64,000 bases of DNA, taken from contig NC_045128.1 in assembly GCF_007655135.1 (NCBI RefSeq), positions 42,979,885 to 43,043,884 of the forward strand. Reading direction: 5' to 3'. Positions 24,001-36,449 of the stretch are shown one piece after another. Source of the DNA: Punica granatum. Taxonomy: Eukaryota > Streptophyta > Magnoliopsida > Myrtales > Lythraceae. Within the stretch, counting starts at the first letter, position 1. The number at the start of each line of letters is the position of its first letter. The position numbers and the translations under genes were made by a program. A model generated the notes under the pieces. It made no database searches and was not told the DNA's origin. It saw only the letters and a program-made list of their open reading frames with translations.

Positions 24001-27000
24001 TCTCAGTCCTTGCCGATCGGTTTGATTGATTCTGGAAAGGTTCTAAATATGCATATCTAGTTCTTTCCATGACAATTTATATGCTTTGGCATATTAATTT
24101 GATCTGCATGCTGCAAATTTAGTTGGTATCTATTGAAGAATCTGAATGGGAATCCCAGTTGGAGAAGCAGCGCCAAAAACTTCCTTGTAGAATTGACTTG
24201 CTTGGATGTGAAGATTGTGAAGAACTAAAGATTGATGGGGTGAGTGTATTGAATGTCTCAGTTTGATATTGAATCTTTGAATAGTTTAAAATTATCACCT
24301 AATTCCAGCTCTTGAATAAAAGAAAACAACTTTCACCATTGTTTGAAACTCGAAAAGAAAGTGATATCTAGTTTCTTGTTTTCTTTTTCGACAATTCAGT
24401 GATATCTAATGTTGATTTCTGTTCAAGGCATTACCTAGTGATGGACCAATATCTGCCAGACGAGACACACCAAGGGAACTTGTGGCTGTTCTTCGCCCTT
24501 CAAGCTTCGGTTCCTCCAGTGTTTCGACTAAATTGGCTCAGAAATTCATCATCAAGGAAAACATAGAAATGACTATGGAGGTCAAATTTATAAGTGCTGT
24601 TGATAAATCTCAAGATGATCATGTGTACTCGTTAAGGAAGACACCTTCTTCCCATGAAGGGTTACATGGTCTCTATGTCTTTGCATTTGGAAGCAAGTTC
24701 CCGAAATCATTCCGGAAAGTTGGTGTTTACGGAGTTGGATCATGTTTCCCACGGTCGTCCATTGCATGCTACGACAGTTATGAGAATCGTGTTCAATTCA
24801 CATCAAGCCAAGACATCACGGTTAAACTCGTAACAGGAAGTGTTACTACGTGTGTAAAAAATTTAAAGCAGATCTTTCAGTTAATAAAAAAGAGCTCTGA
24901 TTGTTGAGGTATGCAGGTTGTTCTATGCCTTTCAGCAATCCCATCCGTGTCAAGGTTGATTCATCAAAGCACAATCTCTGAAACATGATTCTTCTTCATG
25001 ATATAATGATTGAAAGCACTGCATTAGACTTAATACGCCCAGCATATATGGCAAAATTGGCGATTGGACGGCAAGATGAATCAATTTCAACCTTCATGCC
25101 TTGTCAAGGTATTCAATGCCTAATATTACCTAATATTAAGAATTATCATATCATGTTTTCTTGATGATCAGTTTTATGTCTTATTTTCTTTTTTGCCAGT
25201 TTTTCCGGGGCATCCCCATCACGTATTAAGCCAGCCCACGGTACTAAAAGACCCGCTGGTTCCTGGTTCTGTGATTGATGAGCTCAAGTTGGAGTTATTT
25301 ACTGATAGCTTGATTTTGATTTAATTGAAGGCTTTTGTCACATGCTCCTATACATTCATAGTTACCCGGAATATGCAGTTTTACTGGATGATAATGCAGA
25401 TTTTCTTAGAGCATGCTCGGGCAATGTCACAGGGATTTTCCTTTATCTCGTATACCTGCTAATAGAAGTACAGCCATGACTGGCCTCTAATTCCTCCCAT
25501 AACTTCGAATGAGAAGACTGAATCGATTTATGCAATTTCTTTGAAAGATATATAATTCTCTTCATGTTCTGATTGGTGATGTCTTTCAGATTTTCGATGC
25601 TTATGGCAATCACGTCTCAGAGGACACTGAAGTACCTTTGGTTCTGGATGGGTTTTACATTGAGGATGAGATGGGTTTAAAGCATAAGATAAAAGTGTTT
25701 TTTTTTATCCTTTTCAGGGGTGGTGATTGAATCATTCACCATCTCTCTTTCTTGTATACAACATTACAAATCACGTAAGGAGTATATGCGGAGACCGAGT
25801 CCCCGCATAAATCAGGGATGAAAATTCTCATGCTAGGCTGGGCCTTTTTGATGGATCAGTATTCGATAATTAAATTGATTCTTCTTGCTTATCTTCATAG
25901 AGTCTTTAGTCTGTTTCAATTGATAGTAAAGTATTTCTGACTAGATTTACTCAACACATTTGTCTTTTATAGCTCGATGAGTTGTGGTTCCTTAGTCTTC
26001 TCGAAGAGAGATTCTTTATATCATTTATAGAGCATGTGGAAACACTGCCCTTAGAGTCCTAATCTTTTCTTTTCTTGAACTTTCAGGTCGATAGTAATGG
26101 ATTTGTTGACCTCAGTGGCATCTTGAAAGTGGTGGCATACTATGGAAAGAAAGGTATACAGCACCTCTATCTGCTTAAGTCAGTATCCAGAGGAATGTCT
26201 GTCCCAGAAAATTACAGGATGTGCTTTTGAAAATCATTTCGTGTAATAAGAAAATCCGAGGTACTAGAATATCTGACAGTGACATTATCCCGTTAGTCAT
26301 GCCTTAAGGAGCATTTAGTAGTGAAAGTCCTTCATTTATGCATGGTAAAATTGTACTCCTATGATGAATGACGAAGTCAGTGCGATTACCTCTGTGAAAG
26401 GCTGTTCTGTTCTTTTCGCAGTATTACATCAATTTTGCTCTTTAACTTAATAGTTTTCTCAATTTCATCGCTTGGAAGGGTATGAGCCTGGGTGCTGGGG
26501 GCAAAATTAGAATTTGCGGAGTTGCCAAAAGTATCTCCACTGGTAAATTAGTAATATCTGTTAAATTGCGTGCGGTCTCGCTGTCTATCTTATCTGACGG
26601 CGAAAGTATATTCAGTATAGAGACCCAAACTGAGGAGAGGGAGATGACAATGGAATCAAGGGTTAGTACATTTGCTTCTTTATTTTTTCTACTTGATTAA
26701 ATTTGAGGACCTAAGTGGTAAGGAATTCTTCGGCAATGCTTGTGAAAGAATCAACATGGGTTGAACATTCTCAATTTATTTTAATGCAGATTAATGTTAT
26801 GCATGCTTCAATGATGGAGAATGATACTCTACTACTGTGTAAGAATGAGGATGTTATGGTGATCCCTAGCTTATCAACCCCTGTAAATGCAGAGAACTTA
26901 CTTTCAGTCATTAATACTAAGGTACCTTTTCTCTTCAGCGACTCCAACAGAAAAGGATATAGCTTATTTATTTTGTTTCAGTTACCAAGCTCTACCAAAT

Positions 27001-28615
27001 GATTCCATTGATAGCCTCATTACTTCAAGCTGTTCTCAACCCACAGGGTCTTGAGGATGATATTGATGAAATGGGCTCGCTCATCGGACATATTGAGAAC
27101 ATACTCAAAGGACGAAATTGAACAATTCATGATGGTTTCACAAGGTATGCTGATAAATGCACAAGCACATACATAAGGTATACTAAAGGTCCATTTTACT
27201 GTGACCTTTTCTTCTGGCTATACAAATGTAAAAGACCTTCTGCCTTAGAAATGGATTATCTGTTCCTAAAGGAGGAAATATTGGAACGAATCCAGAGCAA
27301 GGATCAGTCAGCAGCTTCTGTCGTATGCAAGCTTTTGGGGAACTTCTCTTCAGAAGAACACAATATTAAATTCATGGATGAACTTGCAGGCATATTGCAC
27401 TTCTTGGAACAGTTTCCACTACTCAACTCAGCAGGTTAAACTTTCTTGGTTTTTCAATTCAGTCTCGTATTTCCTTAACAAGCCTTGTAGTCCCCAGCAC
27501 CTTCTAAGAACTCACAGATTGTTTCTCATCTGCCACTATTTAGAATATTAGCCAAGTACCTCGGGGAAGATCAGATGCTCGCGGTTGTCTGTAGATCCTA
27601 TGATGCGGCATTCTCTCTCAAGAAATATGAGCTAAATGGAGAAGTTGATGCTAGATTTGCCCTTTATGCAAAAGCAGCTGAGCTTGGAGTATCAATGAAT
27701 GGCCAATTCCTTGTCGTGTGCCTTGACGACATTATGTAACAATATAGATTAGAAGTCCATATCCTGACTTAAATCTCTAATAACTTTGTTGTCAGATACT
27801 TCATCAAACGAAGAAGAAAAAACGGGATGGATTCTTACTGTTATGGTTGTTTTGCAGGCCATATGCTGGGGATTTTTATGGCCATAATTCTGAGAGAGAG
27901 CTAAAATTACCTGAACCTTTTCTGCCAACTGGAGAAATTCCTCAAGGATTTATTGGATACGCGGTTAATATGATTGATATAGAAACTGACAGTTTGGGCA
28001 CCAGGACTGGAAAGGGAGGAGGCCTTCGGGAAACACTATTCTATTGCCTCTTTGGGGAGCTTCAGGTGAATGACACCAGGGAAAACGTGAAAGAGGCTCG
28101 GATGTCCATCAAGCATGGTGCAGTATCCGTCAACGGAGGAATTTTGAGAGAAAATGGTCTGATGTCTCTTGGCTATTGGTATCTCCCTTACTCCATACTT
28201 CTCGTGTTGTTTCCTTATTGAAGCTAATCAAGAAGAACATTTTCATTGATTTGCAATACTTGAGTCAAGGAGCAGATGAATACGAACTTGCTAAATAATT
28301 TGTCTTTCAGGGAGCCAGAAATTTGCTTTCCAGTTGTGCCCAAAGTTCGGTCAGGTGGCTCTTCAGGAAATAGTGCAGAAAACATGAGGCTGTTCGAAGA
28401 GAAGAAACAGGAGTTGAGATCTAACCCTCCACTGCATTGAAAAGGTTAAAAGAGAGCATGAGGAATGTTTGAAAACCTTCAAGGAGAAAACCAATAAGTT
28501 ATGGAAGATGTACGACATTCTGGAATCTTTGAGAAAAGAGTTGTTCAAGGATTTCGTGCAGTGGAATGAAACCGACGGGAAATTAGCTCTTGCTGGTCCA
28601 GATTGCTCGCTGTAG
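21093..28615 (+). pseudogene. GMI1-like SMC-hinge gene, 5'-truncated and broken
   Basis: Successive exon-like blocks match the plant GMI1/SMCHD1-like family (relatives of DMS3) from the middle of the protein to its C terminus, with introns retained. Blocks include TDGGIRNP (21093), VEIFEP...LKDIYFPYI (21481-21564), CDEVSKHGKTCRP (21660-21710), VDGVDLAEIEGGEIVVTNLHS (21940-22075, intact), IERILEDLEAEGC and VSIQRLGRLLPDSRW (22308-22437), LPFMEPKSG (22630), GFYPTPSK (22834), ALKNLGRSS (22950), AYAGFHKNNVYGTLEYF (about 23545), SLPIGLIDSGK (about 24010), GLYVFAFGSKFPKSFRK (about 24670), NHVSEDTEVPLVLDGF (about 25600), FVDLSGILKV (about 26100), and an SMC hinge at 27545-28320 with YLGEDQMLAVVCRSYDAAFS and GLRETLFYCLFGELQV. 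Lesions: TAG 21562, TAA 22210 with frame change, extra A in the A run at 23178-23182, TAG 23502, TAA 23908, and a frame break near 28430. The N-terminal GHKL ATPase region is absent. In the family, GMI1 acts in homologous-recombination repair of DNA breaks. Confidence 0.85.
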
Positions 28616-29423
28616 AAAGAAGACTTGTTGCAGAGTTAGGAATAGAATAGTTCTTGTTAAGCGATAAAGAATAGGATCGATGACGACCATGGGGATTTAC
28701 ATCGAAAAGCAGTAGCTTGGTATCGAACTGGTATGTATCGACAACTTGCAGGTCCCGGTGATTATTGAAACATGATATGGCGAAGAAAGTTGCAATGATC
28801 TGTATGTAGTCAAAACTAGTCCTCTTTCGGGTTAGTTTTCTTGGTGGAAACCAATTGCTGGGAGATGTGCATTGTTTTTCTATGGCATTGATGCAAGTAT
28901 GGACCCTCAATACGATTCTCAAACGCACTGTAAGTTCAAGATCAATCTCAACCGACGGATCAAACGCACCTAAACCAACTTCGGGTTCGAGTGAATGGCA
29001 CCGGCACGGGACCAACATCGGGCTGTAGCATGGGCTGGCCCAGGTGTCCTTGATGAGCATCCATTTAATTCAGGCCAGTCAGCGAAAGCCCATGCCGGAA
29101 ACGTTGGGCCCATTCAGAACAGAACCACTAGACTTCAGATATTGTAGACTTCAATGTCGTGTTCTACTGCTTTTGCTCTTTCTTCCTGTAATATCTTCTT
29201 CTTCGTTTGTCCACTTCCACTTAGCTTTCTCTTTCTCCGAGCAGAAAAATCTGCGGACTTTACCCGTTAATGCCCAAATCTCGCAGGCACCCACTTCGAT
29301 TCAGTCTCCGTTCTCACAAAGCCCTCAGTCAATTTCCGATACCAGCCCCTCTATGACCGTCAATTCTCCCCCGCCATAGCCTGAGATTTTCCCTCGCTTT
29401 GCCGGGAAAACAAGAAAGTAATC
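28616..29423. other. Spacer and leader of the CLPX gene
   Basis: About 0.8 kb. A CT-rich segment at about 29160-29245 likely belongs to the ClpX transcript leader. Overlapping frames on the minus strand show no recognisable family. Confidence 0.5.
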
Positions 29424-32400
29424 ATGACCGCGGTGCTCAAGTCCAGGTCCTCCCGGGAGATAGCCTCCCTCACGGTCTCCCAGTTCCGATGCTTCATGGC
29501 TAATTCTTACCGCACTAGCAGCTCCAATTGGGACAGCTTCTTCACCCACTCTCCCTACCACTTCACTTCCTTCAAGCCCGTCTCCCTCCGCGGCGATTTC
29601 ACCGAGAAAGGCACCCAGCTCCTCAATGATCGGAAGATTTCCCTGAGCTCGAGTGGTAAAAGGAGCGACTTCGTATGTGACGAGACGGGAGTAAGCGATT
29701 ATTCTAGTGTAACTTATGGCTACGACAGGAATTGGAGCGGTAATTTAGGTATTGTGAGCTCATATGGGGACCCACCGGAGGTCTGGCAGCCTCCCGGCGG
29801 AGGGGTCACTGTCCGGCTCGGTGATTCCAGGACAAACCCGGGCAAGTTGGGCGGAGGTGGGTCTGGCGGGGGTGGATTTGATTCAAGCTCGAAGGAAGGA
29901 TCTTGGGGCGGATCGAATTGGGGCCATAATTTTCCAACGCCAAAGGAGATTTGCAAGGGCCTCGACAAGTTTGTCATTGGACAAGAAAGAGCCAAGAAGG
30001 TCTGGTTTTGATAATTGAACATGTCAGTACCTTTGAGATTGATTTAAGTGGCCAAAGGAAAAAAAAAAAATGAGAAGGAAGAATCCTTTATTCCGAGAAG
30101 TGCAGGAGGAGACTTTTGATTTCAGGTATCGAGCTTGTATTATTAGCTTGAAATGATGCGGATAAACCATTTGAACTAATTTGTCTGCAGGTGCTCTCGG
30201 TAGCAGTTTACAATCACTACAAGCGGATATATCATGATTCCATGCAGAGGTGATTACGACAGATACCTTGATAATGATCTGTTTGTTTTTTGATGTTCCA
30301 ACTTACGATTCAAAGAAAATGGGGGTAGTATATATATATATATATAACTGAATGGTTATTCCTAGTATATATTCAATATCTTTGTTTGCCGTGCAATGTA
30401 CTTGATTCATGGTTTCTAATTGTTCGGTTGTTTTAACATCGTTTTGGCAATATTGTAAGTTAGGCCAGCTGGAGAAGCGGGGAATGGAAGTGGAGATGTA
30501 ATGGAGGATGACTCGGTAGAACTTGAGAAGAGTAACATCCTTCTCATGGGACCTACAGGCTCAGGTCATTACTTCTATCCATACCCTAAAATTCGCAATG
30601 TAGTTACAAACAGCTTCATTCTTCTTTTGATTATTGCTCCTGATTATTCTTTTCTGATGTTGTGCCAAGGACAGGGAAGACATTACTAGCCAAAACTTTG
30701 GCTCGGTTCGTAAATGTCCCGTTTGTGATAGCAGATGCAACAACGCTAACTCAGGCAAGTTGGACTTTCAATGAGACCCTATCATTAACAAGTGGTTCAA
30801 CATTTTTGGACTTTCAATGACATTTATTCTCACTTGCAGGCAGGATATGTCGGGGAAGATGTGGAGTCTATATTACACAAGCTTCTTACAGTAAGTTTTT
30901 TACTATAAAAGAATTGTTCCATGGAATTGTGCTTGCTGATTAGGCAATAATATAGAGATGCATGACTTATCGAAAATTGTACCTGTTTTTTTTTTTTTGC
31001 ACGACCTGGAGAAGTTTTAGCATAAATCGCGTCAGTGGTAAATTTTTATAGATTAAAGTAGTGGCTGCCCCTGATTGTTGTGGTCGATGACGATCAACGT
31101 TGACCTGGAGCAAGCAGAGCTGTGATAGACCCACTTTCTTTTTTTTCCTTTTTACTGGGCCTGTGTTAGATTTCATGTCGACCTGATATTCTTTGTTATT
31201 TTGCATGTATCAGGTTTCTGATTATAACGTTGCAGCTGCCCAGCAGGGCATTGTTTACATTGATGAAGTAGACAAGATCACCAAAAAGGTTGGAGCCCTT
31301 AATATTTATTTTGTCTCTCTTCATCGTGCATTATTTTTATTAATACTCACTGATCTCAGCTCTGATTTGGGTGCAGGCTGAGAGTATCAATCTCAGTAGG
31401 GATGTATCTGGGGAGGGCGTGCAGCAGGCACTCCTAAAGATGCTAGAAGGAACTGTAAGTTTGCCTGTTGTTTAAATTAGGACTATTCTTTCATTTTTAA
31501 GCAATTTTATTCGAATTAATAATCATGTAAAATGATAATTTTTACATTATTTATTTATATATGTATATATATTGTGTGCATATTGAAGAAATATTTTGCC
31601 TTCTGCACATTGTGTGGCTAAATATTTTCTTGTCTCGTGAAGGTTGTAAATGTTCCCGAGAAGGGTGCTCGAAAACATCCTAGAGGTGACAATATTCAGG
31701 TACTTGGTGGTTTCTCTGCACCTTTTACTGGTTGATTTTTCTTTTTCCACCTTTACCTTGTTCATAATCAGGTTGTGTGTCTTTTATGTTCATGATAGAT
31801 TGACACGAAGGACATTCTCTTCATTTGTGGAGGTGCATTTATAGACCTAGAGAAGACAATCTCGGAGAGGTAGTGTCAATAGTTTAATCTTGATTTATTC
31901 TTGGTACCTTTTTATTCTTTTAATATTGTTAAACGCATCTCCTTAAACCATTTTCTTTATTTGTGGCTAATCTATACAGGCGTCAAGATTCTTCAATTGG
32001 GTTTGGTGCTCCAGTCCGAGCTAATATGAGGGCAGGCGGGGTTACAAATGCTACTGTAACATCATCTTTGTTAGAGACTGTAAGAGTTCCTTTATTTCTC
32101 CGATCAGCAATTTCATTTTATGCATCATATCTTCTTTTTTTTCTTTTTTCTTTCCTGACTTTCTATATATACCACGTGCTGTGCTTAATATGGCAGGTGG
32201 AGAGTAGTGATCTCATTTCATATGGTTTAATACCTGAGTTTGTTGGAAGGTTCCCGATCCTGGTTAGCCTGTCAGCTCTAACAGAAAACCAGCTTGTTCA
32301 GGTATTTCCATTCGTAACTCGGTTTTGTTCAAATCTATGGTGATGAAGTCTGGAACAAATTCTATCTGGTCAAATTAGTCAATCTCACTCTGTTTGCGAC

Positions 32401-33172
32401 CTTTCTCAGGTCCTAACAGAGCCCAAAAATGCTTTAGGGAAGCAGTACAAGAAGATGTTCCAGATGAATGGGGTAAGTCCTGATCAGACTTCTCTCTAGA
32501 GCATATAACGAGGAAAGCCGAAACAGTTAACGACTGATTCATTCTGTCAGTCAGTTTTGAATTGTATTGCTGTGTTGGCCCTTGACTAGTTGAGATTGTC
32601 GTAACTCGTGATTCAATCTCCTTCAGGTAAAGCTGCATTTCACTGATGATGCCTTGAGATTAGTTGCAAGAAAAGCAATAGCAAAGAATACCGGAGCACG
32701 AGGCTTACGATCGCTCCTAGAAAGCATTCTTATGGATGCGATGTATGAGGTATTTCACGACATTCTTTCTCTGTATCGTGGTTGTAAACCGGCGTAGGAA
32801 CTTGTGCTTCTCTTCAGATGGATGATACCTGCCTGAAAGTTGATTTTGTTCTGCCCAGATTCCTGATGTCCGCATGGGGGATGATATAATAGATGCAGTC
32901 ATAGTTGATGAAGAGGCCATTGGGGTAGGTGCAAAAGGAAGCGGGGCTAAGATCCTCTATGGAAAGGGAGCTTTTGACCGTTACCTTGCGCAGAGTAAAG
33001 CGAAGGACCAGGAGGTTCGACTTATTTATTTTTCTCTGCTGATTATCCGTCTCTGCAAGTTACTCAAGAAGATGATACTGAGGATCTCTCTTTTCTGCAG
33101 GCAACTGTGGAAGGCTCCGACGGGGAACCTGAGGCGGAGGCCGAGATCCCAAAGATTGTTGCCAGCATGTAA
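29424..33172 (+). CDS. CLPX: ATP-dependent Clp protease ATP-binding subunit ClpX, mitochondrial, 15 exons, 588 aa
   Basis: AAA+ unfoldase that feeds substrates to ClpP in the mitochondrial matrix. Exons: 29424-29999, 30191-30249, 30464-30564, 30675-30754, 30840-30890, 31214-31288, 31377-31454, 31643-31699, 31799-31869, 31980-32079, 32197-32301, 32410-32472, 32627-32749, 32859-33014, 33101-33172 (1767 nt). The N terminus (1-60) is Arg/Ser-rich, as in a presequence, followed by a Gly/Ser-rich linker (about 130-165) and [18 protein letters not shown]. Walker A GPTGSGKT is near 240-247, pore loop GYVG near 274-277, Walker B VYIDEVD near 303-309, pore-2 loop RKH near 350-352, and the ClpP-docking IGF tripeptide near 389-391. 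EFVGRFP and KNTGARGLR carry later AAA+ elements. No CxxC pairs are seen, so the N-terminal zinc finger of bacterial ClpX appears missing. Intron 4 uses a GC donor (CAG|GCAAGT). Intron 1 has a weak GTCTGG donor. Confidence 0.95.
30755..30839 (+). other. GC-AG intron (CLPX intron 4)
   Basis: The exon ends ACTCAG and the intron begins GCAAGTTGG and ends TTGCAG. Reading phase across it gives [13 protein letters not shown] exactly as in ClpX proteins. AG|GCAAGT is the consensus of the minor GC-AG class handled by the major spliceosome. Confidence 0.85.
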
Positions 33173-33847
33173 CGATTTGGTTGAAGCTATTCACAGGGAT
33201 AGGTGTACATAATAAAGTCTTTCATCACATTTATTGGGACAGTAATATATCATGTATCATGTATATTTTAATCCATCATAATTCTCTGTACATCATTCGC
33301 TTTTCATTTTACCTACAATTGTCGTTCGCCTTCTCCACTACTCTAGAATTTGTTTAATTCTCAAATGCGGCATTGTCACCCGTTATTTGGGATTTAGAAG
33401 GGCTCGTTTGCTCATATAGAATTTGGAAGTCTCTCCCTGTGAATTAATACGCACTCCTAATACACAGATGCATGCGCAACTGGGGCTGCATATAGTACGG
33501 AGGCCTCTCAGGGAATTTTTATTTTTTTTTATGCTGTTTTTCATCCAATAAAGGTCAGGCTTCATACCAAGATGCCCCCTATTATCGTGCTCATAACATA
33601 GCTCGAATCGGCATTTCCTTTCCCTTCAGCTTCTTGGGTTAGAATTAATTAATGAAAAGCTGCATGATTGGCTGTGTTGATATGGAAGTAGATCAAAGGT
33701 AATGGTGTCTGGAGATAACCAAGCCAGGAACTGTATTCACCAAGTGCAAGACTATAAGCAGATAAATTTGTACTCACAATCAGATACTTCCTTTGTGGAG
33801 AAAAGCAGAGGATACAATTGAACAGTCTTATTCTCCGAATTTCATAT
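33173..33847. other. Convergent 3' region between CLPX and the PPR gene
   Basis: About 0.67 kb shared by two gene ends facing each other. It contains AATAAA-like and ATTTTA motifs suitable for polyadenylation on both strands (for example AATAAAG at 33211). No further gene was seen. Confidence 0.5.
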
Positions 33848-35803
33848 TCAAGCTGTTGCCTGCTCGGTCGTCTCGCCATGTCTCATTTCACTTCCCTCTG
33901 AAGTCACACTCTTCACTGCTTCCCCCACCGAAGAATCCCCTGCATTCTCTCCTTTCCTTGCGCTTGCTTCCTCATTCCCACTGGAATTCAAGTCCTTCTC
34001 ACCTTCCTTATTTCCAACCAACTTCGATGGAATCACTGAGGCCAAAGCAGCCCTTGCGCTCCTCTTGGCGGCCTCAGCAGCCTCGGCCTCTCGGGCCTTG
34101 GCCTCAGCTTTCAGTCTCTCCTTCTCCTCCATCAGCTTTCCCAGATCATCCTCCCTCCCTCCCTTCCTCAGCTCCTCCTTCACAAACTCCTGCAAGTCCT
34201 CATCAAACTCAACCCCTTCGTCATCCAACATCTGGTCCACCATACCCAGCACCTCATCTAATTTCCCTACATCACTGAGTGCCTTCATCATAAACTTGTA
34301 GCTCGGATTATCCATTTTCAACTTCTTCACCATCAGGTCAAAGAATGACTTTGCCTCATCGACCTTCCCAACCTTTACCAACCCATCAACCAGCTTATTG
34401 TAAACCGCCAAATTTGGCCTTAAACCTGCATCAATCATCTTAGTGAAGTATCCCGCGGCATCATCCGGTCGGTCCGCCTTAAAAGAAGCATCCATCAGTA
34501 AAACATTCGTGTACTCATCAGGATTCACCTTCTTCTCGCTCATTTCCCCATAAAGCTCCTCTGCCTCAGGTAACATCCCATTTGCACATAGCTGATTGAT
34601 CAGATTATTATACGATAACACATCTGGAGTAACCCTGTAGTCGCCCATTCTCCGGAAAACCTCAATAGCCTCCTTGAACTTCTTTTCTGAGCAATAGCCA
34701 TCAACCAATACATTGAAGCTCCCCAGGTTCACTGACAACCTTCTTGGGGGACTGTGCTCTGCAAGCATCCTATCAAACAGCCTGATCGCCTCCTCAAACT
34801 TCTCGTTTTTGCTCAATGCATCCAATATCGAATTGTATGCAATCGCGCTCATTTTGAGCTTTGAGTTCGGCCCCACGGCCTCATCATAACATTCCATTGC
34901 TGCCTCCTCCATTCCCCGAATGAAATGGCCCTTCATCAACCCTCCATAGACAACCCCATCTTCCAGCACACCTCCAAGCTTCTCCTTCAACTCCTCATAG
35001 AGCTTAAAAATCCCATCTGCATCAGAATTCTTCGCACAACCCACCATCAAGTAATGGTATATCAGAGGGTCGGGGGTAAAACCCTTAACACCCATTTCCT
35101 CTTTCAATTCCAAAGCCCGCTCGACCTTGTTGTTATCGACCAAACCTTTGATTAGGATCCGATACGTGGTGAGAGACGGGTTGATTGGGGCATCATTGAT
35201 GAACTGCTTATAGTGTTCCATTGCAGTATCGGGTTTCCGGCAGTCTAGGTAGGTCTGAAAGAGGAGGTTGTAGGTGATGACATTTGGGGCGAGGCCCGCC
35301 TGGGTGATGAAGCGGTGGAGAGACAGGAAGTCAGAGTATTTCGACTGGCGGATCAAAGCTTGGAGGACCGAATTAGCAGTGAAAATCGTCGGGCGGCAAT
35401 TGGAATAGATCGAGTGGCGGGTGAGCAAGGCAGCTTCTTCAAGGTCGTTCTCGCGGATTAAGGTCAGTATTTTATTGTGTAGGTTGAGGCGGTTACCGGT
35501 GAGGGCAGAGACAGGCTCCGGGAGCTTTGGGGAGTTAGGATTCTGAGGTATTGACGACGGTGGTTTTGCTGGAGCCGGGGACTGGGAGGACCGGTTGAGG
35601 GAGGAAAGTGGGGGCTCGATGCGGAGCCGGCGCTTGCGGCGGCGGCGTTCGGCTGCAGCTTCCTCCGGGGTGGCGAATGAGAGGAAGCGACGGGCGACAG
35701 ACGGCGGCGGAAGATATCGGCGGCGCAAGCTGGGGGTTGCTAGGATTCGGAGGTGGGTTATGAACGAGGGCTTAGAGAGAGCCATTGGAGGGTCGGATTC
35801 CAA
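33848..35803 (-). CDS. NUWA: PPR protein of the NUWA/EMB1796 type, mitochondrial or dual-targeted, 644-651 aa
   Basis: An intronless P-type pentatricopeptide protein. The annotated start is ATG 35803; a second in-frame ATG at 35782 (MALSKPSF) is equally plausible and opens the family-like N terminus. Residues to about 70 are Ser/Arg-rich with [22 protein letters not shown], as expected for an organelle presequence followed by a basic stretch. PPR helices run from about 130 to 560, with motifs such as [63 protein letters not shown] and [13 protein letters not shown]. The C terminus is a charged coiled coil ([20 protein letters not shown]) and a polar tail, with no E or DYW domain. This arrangement matches Arabidopsis At3g49240, which works with DYW2 in C-to-U editing of organelle RNA and is needed for embryo development. 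Family assignment is from recalled motif similarity. The gene is convergent with CLPX. Confidence 0.85.
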   Translation of the reverse strand: MESDPPMALSKPSFITHLRILATPSLRRRYLPPPSVARRFLSFATPEEAAAERRRRKRRLRIEPPLSSLNRSSQSPAPAKPPSSIPQNPNSPKLPEPVSALTGNRLNLHNKILTLIRENDLEEAALLTRHSIYSNCRPTIFTANSVLQALIRQSKYSDFLSLHRFITQAGLAPNVITYNLLFQTYLDCRKPDTAMEHYKQFINDAPINPSLTTYRILIKGLVDNNKVERALELKEEMGVKGFTPDPLIYHYLMVGCAKNSDADGIFKLYEELKEKLGGVLEDGVVYGGLMKGHFIRGMEEAAMECYDEAVGPNSKLKMSAIAYNSILDALSKNEKFEEAIRLFDRMLAEHSPPRRLSVNLGSFNVLVDGYCSEKKFKEAIEVFRRMGDYRVTPDVLSYNNLINQLCANGMLPEAEELYGEMSEKKVNPDEYTNVLLMDASFKADRPDDAAGYFTKMIDAGLRPNLAVYNKLVDGLVKVGKVDEAKSFFDLMVKKLKMDNPSYKFMMKALSDVGKLDEVLGMVDQMLDDEGVEFDEDLQEFVKEELRKGGREDDLGKLMEEKERLKAEAKAREAEAAEAAKRSARAALASVIPSKLVGNKEGEKDLNSSGNEEASARKGENAGDSSVGEAVKSVTSEGSEMRHGETTEQATA

Positions 35804-36122
35804 CAGAAAGAGGCGATTAGGGTTCCGACCGATCGGGAACGGAGGATTTGCTCAGGCTGCAGTCTAGTCTGGTTGTGAGAGCTCGGACTTGATCCGATAG
35901 GGTTCAGCGAGGGTTTTGGAACAAGAAAGAAACTGGCGTTTTTGGTATTCCACCGCAATGGACGTTGGTCTTACGCGGGCCTCTGGATGGGCTTTGTGAA
36001 GCCCAATCGTTATACAATTGGGTACAAATCTGGGCCTGATACTTTCTAATTTTTTCTTATTATGACGGTGAGATCAATTTTTTCGGGCATTTGGGGGTAA
36101 ATAATGGTGAGACCAATTCAAA
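35804..36122. other. Upstream region of the PPR gene
   Basis: About 0.3 kb, GC-rich next to the start codon and then AT-rich. The TGGGCTTTGTGAAGCCCA inverted motif near 35989-36006 contains GGGCC/TGGGC-like elements, often seen near promoters of plant housekeeping genes. No certain TATA box was seen. Confidence 0.35.
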
Positions 36123-36125
36123 TAA

Positions 36126-36446
36126 GGCTTGGTTTGGGAGTGCGGTTGTTGATGAAGAAGTACCGAAATAAAATTATTAAAAATAAGTATTGATTCAGAA
36201 TAAATTAAAGTATTTGGATAAAACTAATTTAAAACTGCTGAAAATTAAAAAAAAAAAATTATTAATACTTGAAACAGAATAAGCATAAGCAGATTTTATA
36301 AGCACCTATTAACTTCATAAAATCACGTTTGCAACCCAATTTTAACACAAATCGTGATTTTAAAAACTCTCACCAAACATCATATCTGCTTAAAATTATA
36401 AGAAAAAGTGATTGTGAAACATCTCGCCATACTCCCAAACGGATTC
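36126..36446. mobile_element. Tourist-like MITE, 321 bp, TAA target duplication
   Basis: Left end GGCTTGGTTTGGGAGTGCGG; the reverse complement of the right end is GAATCCGTTTGGGAGTATGG. It is flanked by TAA at 36123-36125 and 36447-36449. The three-base TWA target duplication and GG..GTTTGG termini are those of PIF/Harbinger-derived Tourist MITEs. The interior is AT-rich and non-coding. Confidence 0.75.
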
Positions 36447-36449
36447 TAA

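Noticed and set aside
33793..34301. Plus-strand frames of 78-161 codons opposite the PPR gene (Ser/Pro-rich)
   Set aside because: They are antisense shadows of the GC-biased PPR coding sequence and show no domain.
29424..35803. Functional cluster of mitochondrial genes (CLPX and NUWA-type PPR side by side)
   Set aside because: Convergent neighbours of unrelated processes; two organelle proteins together is expected by chance in a plant genome.
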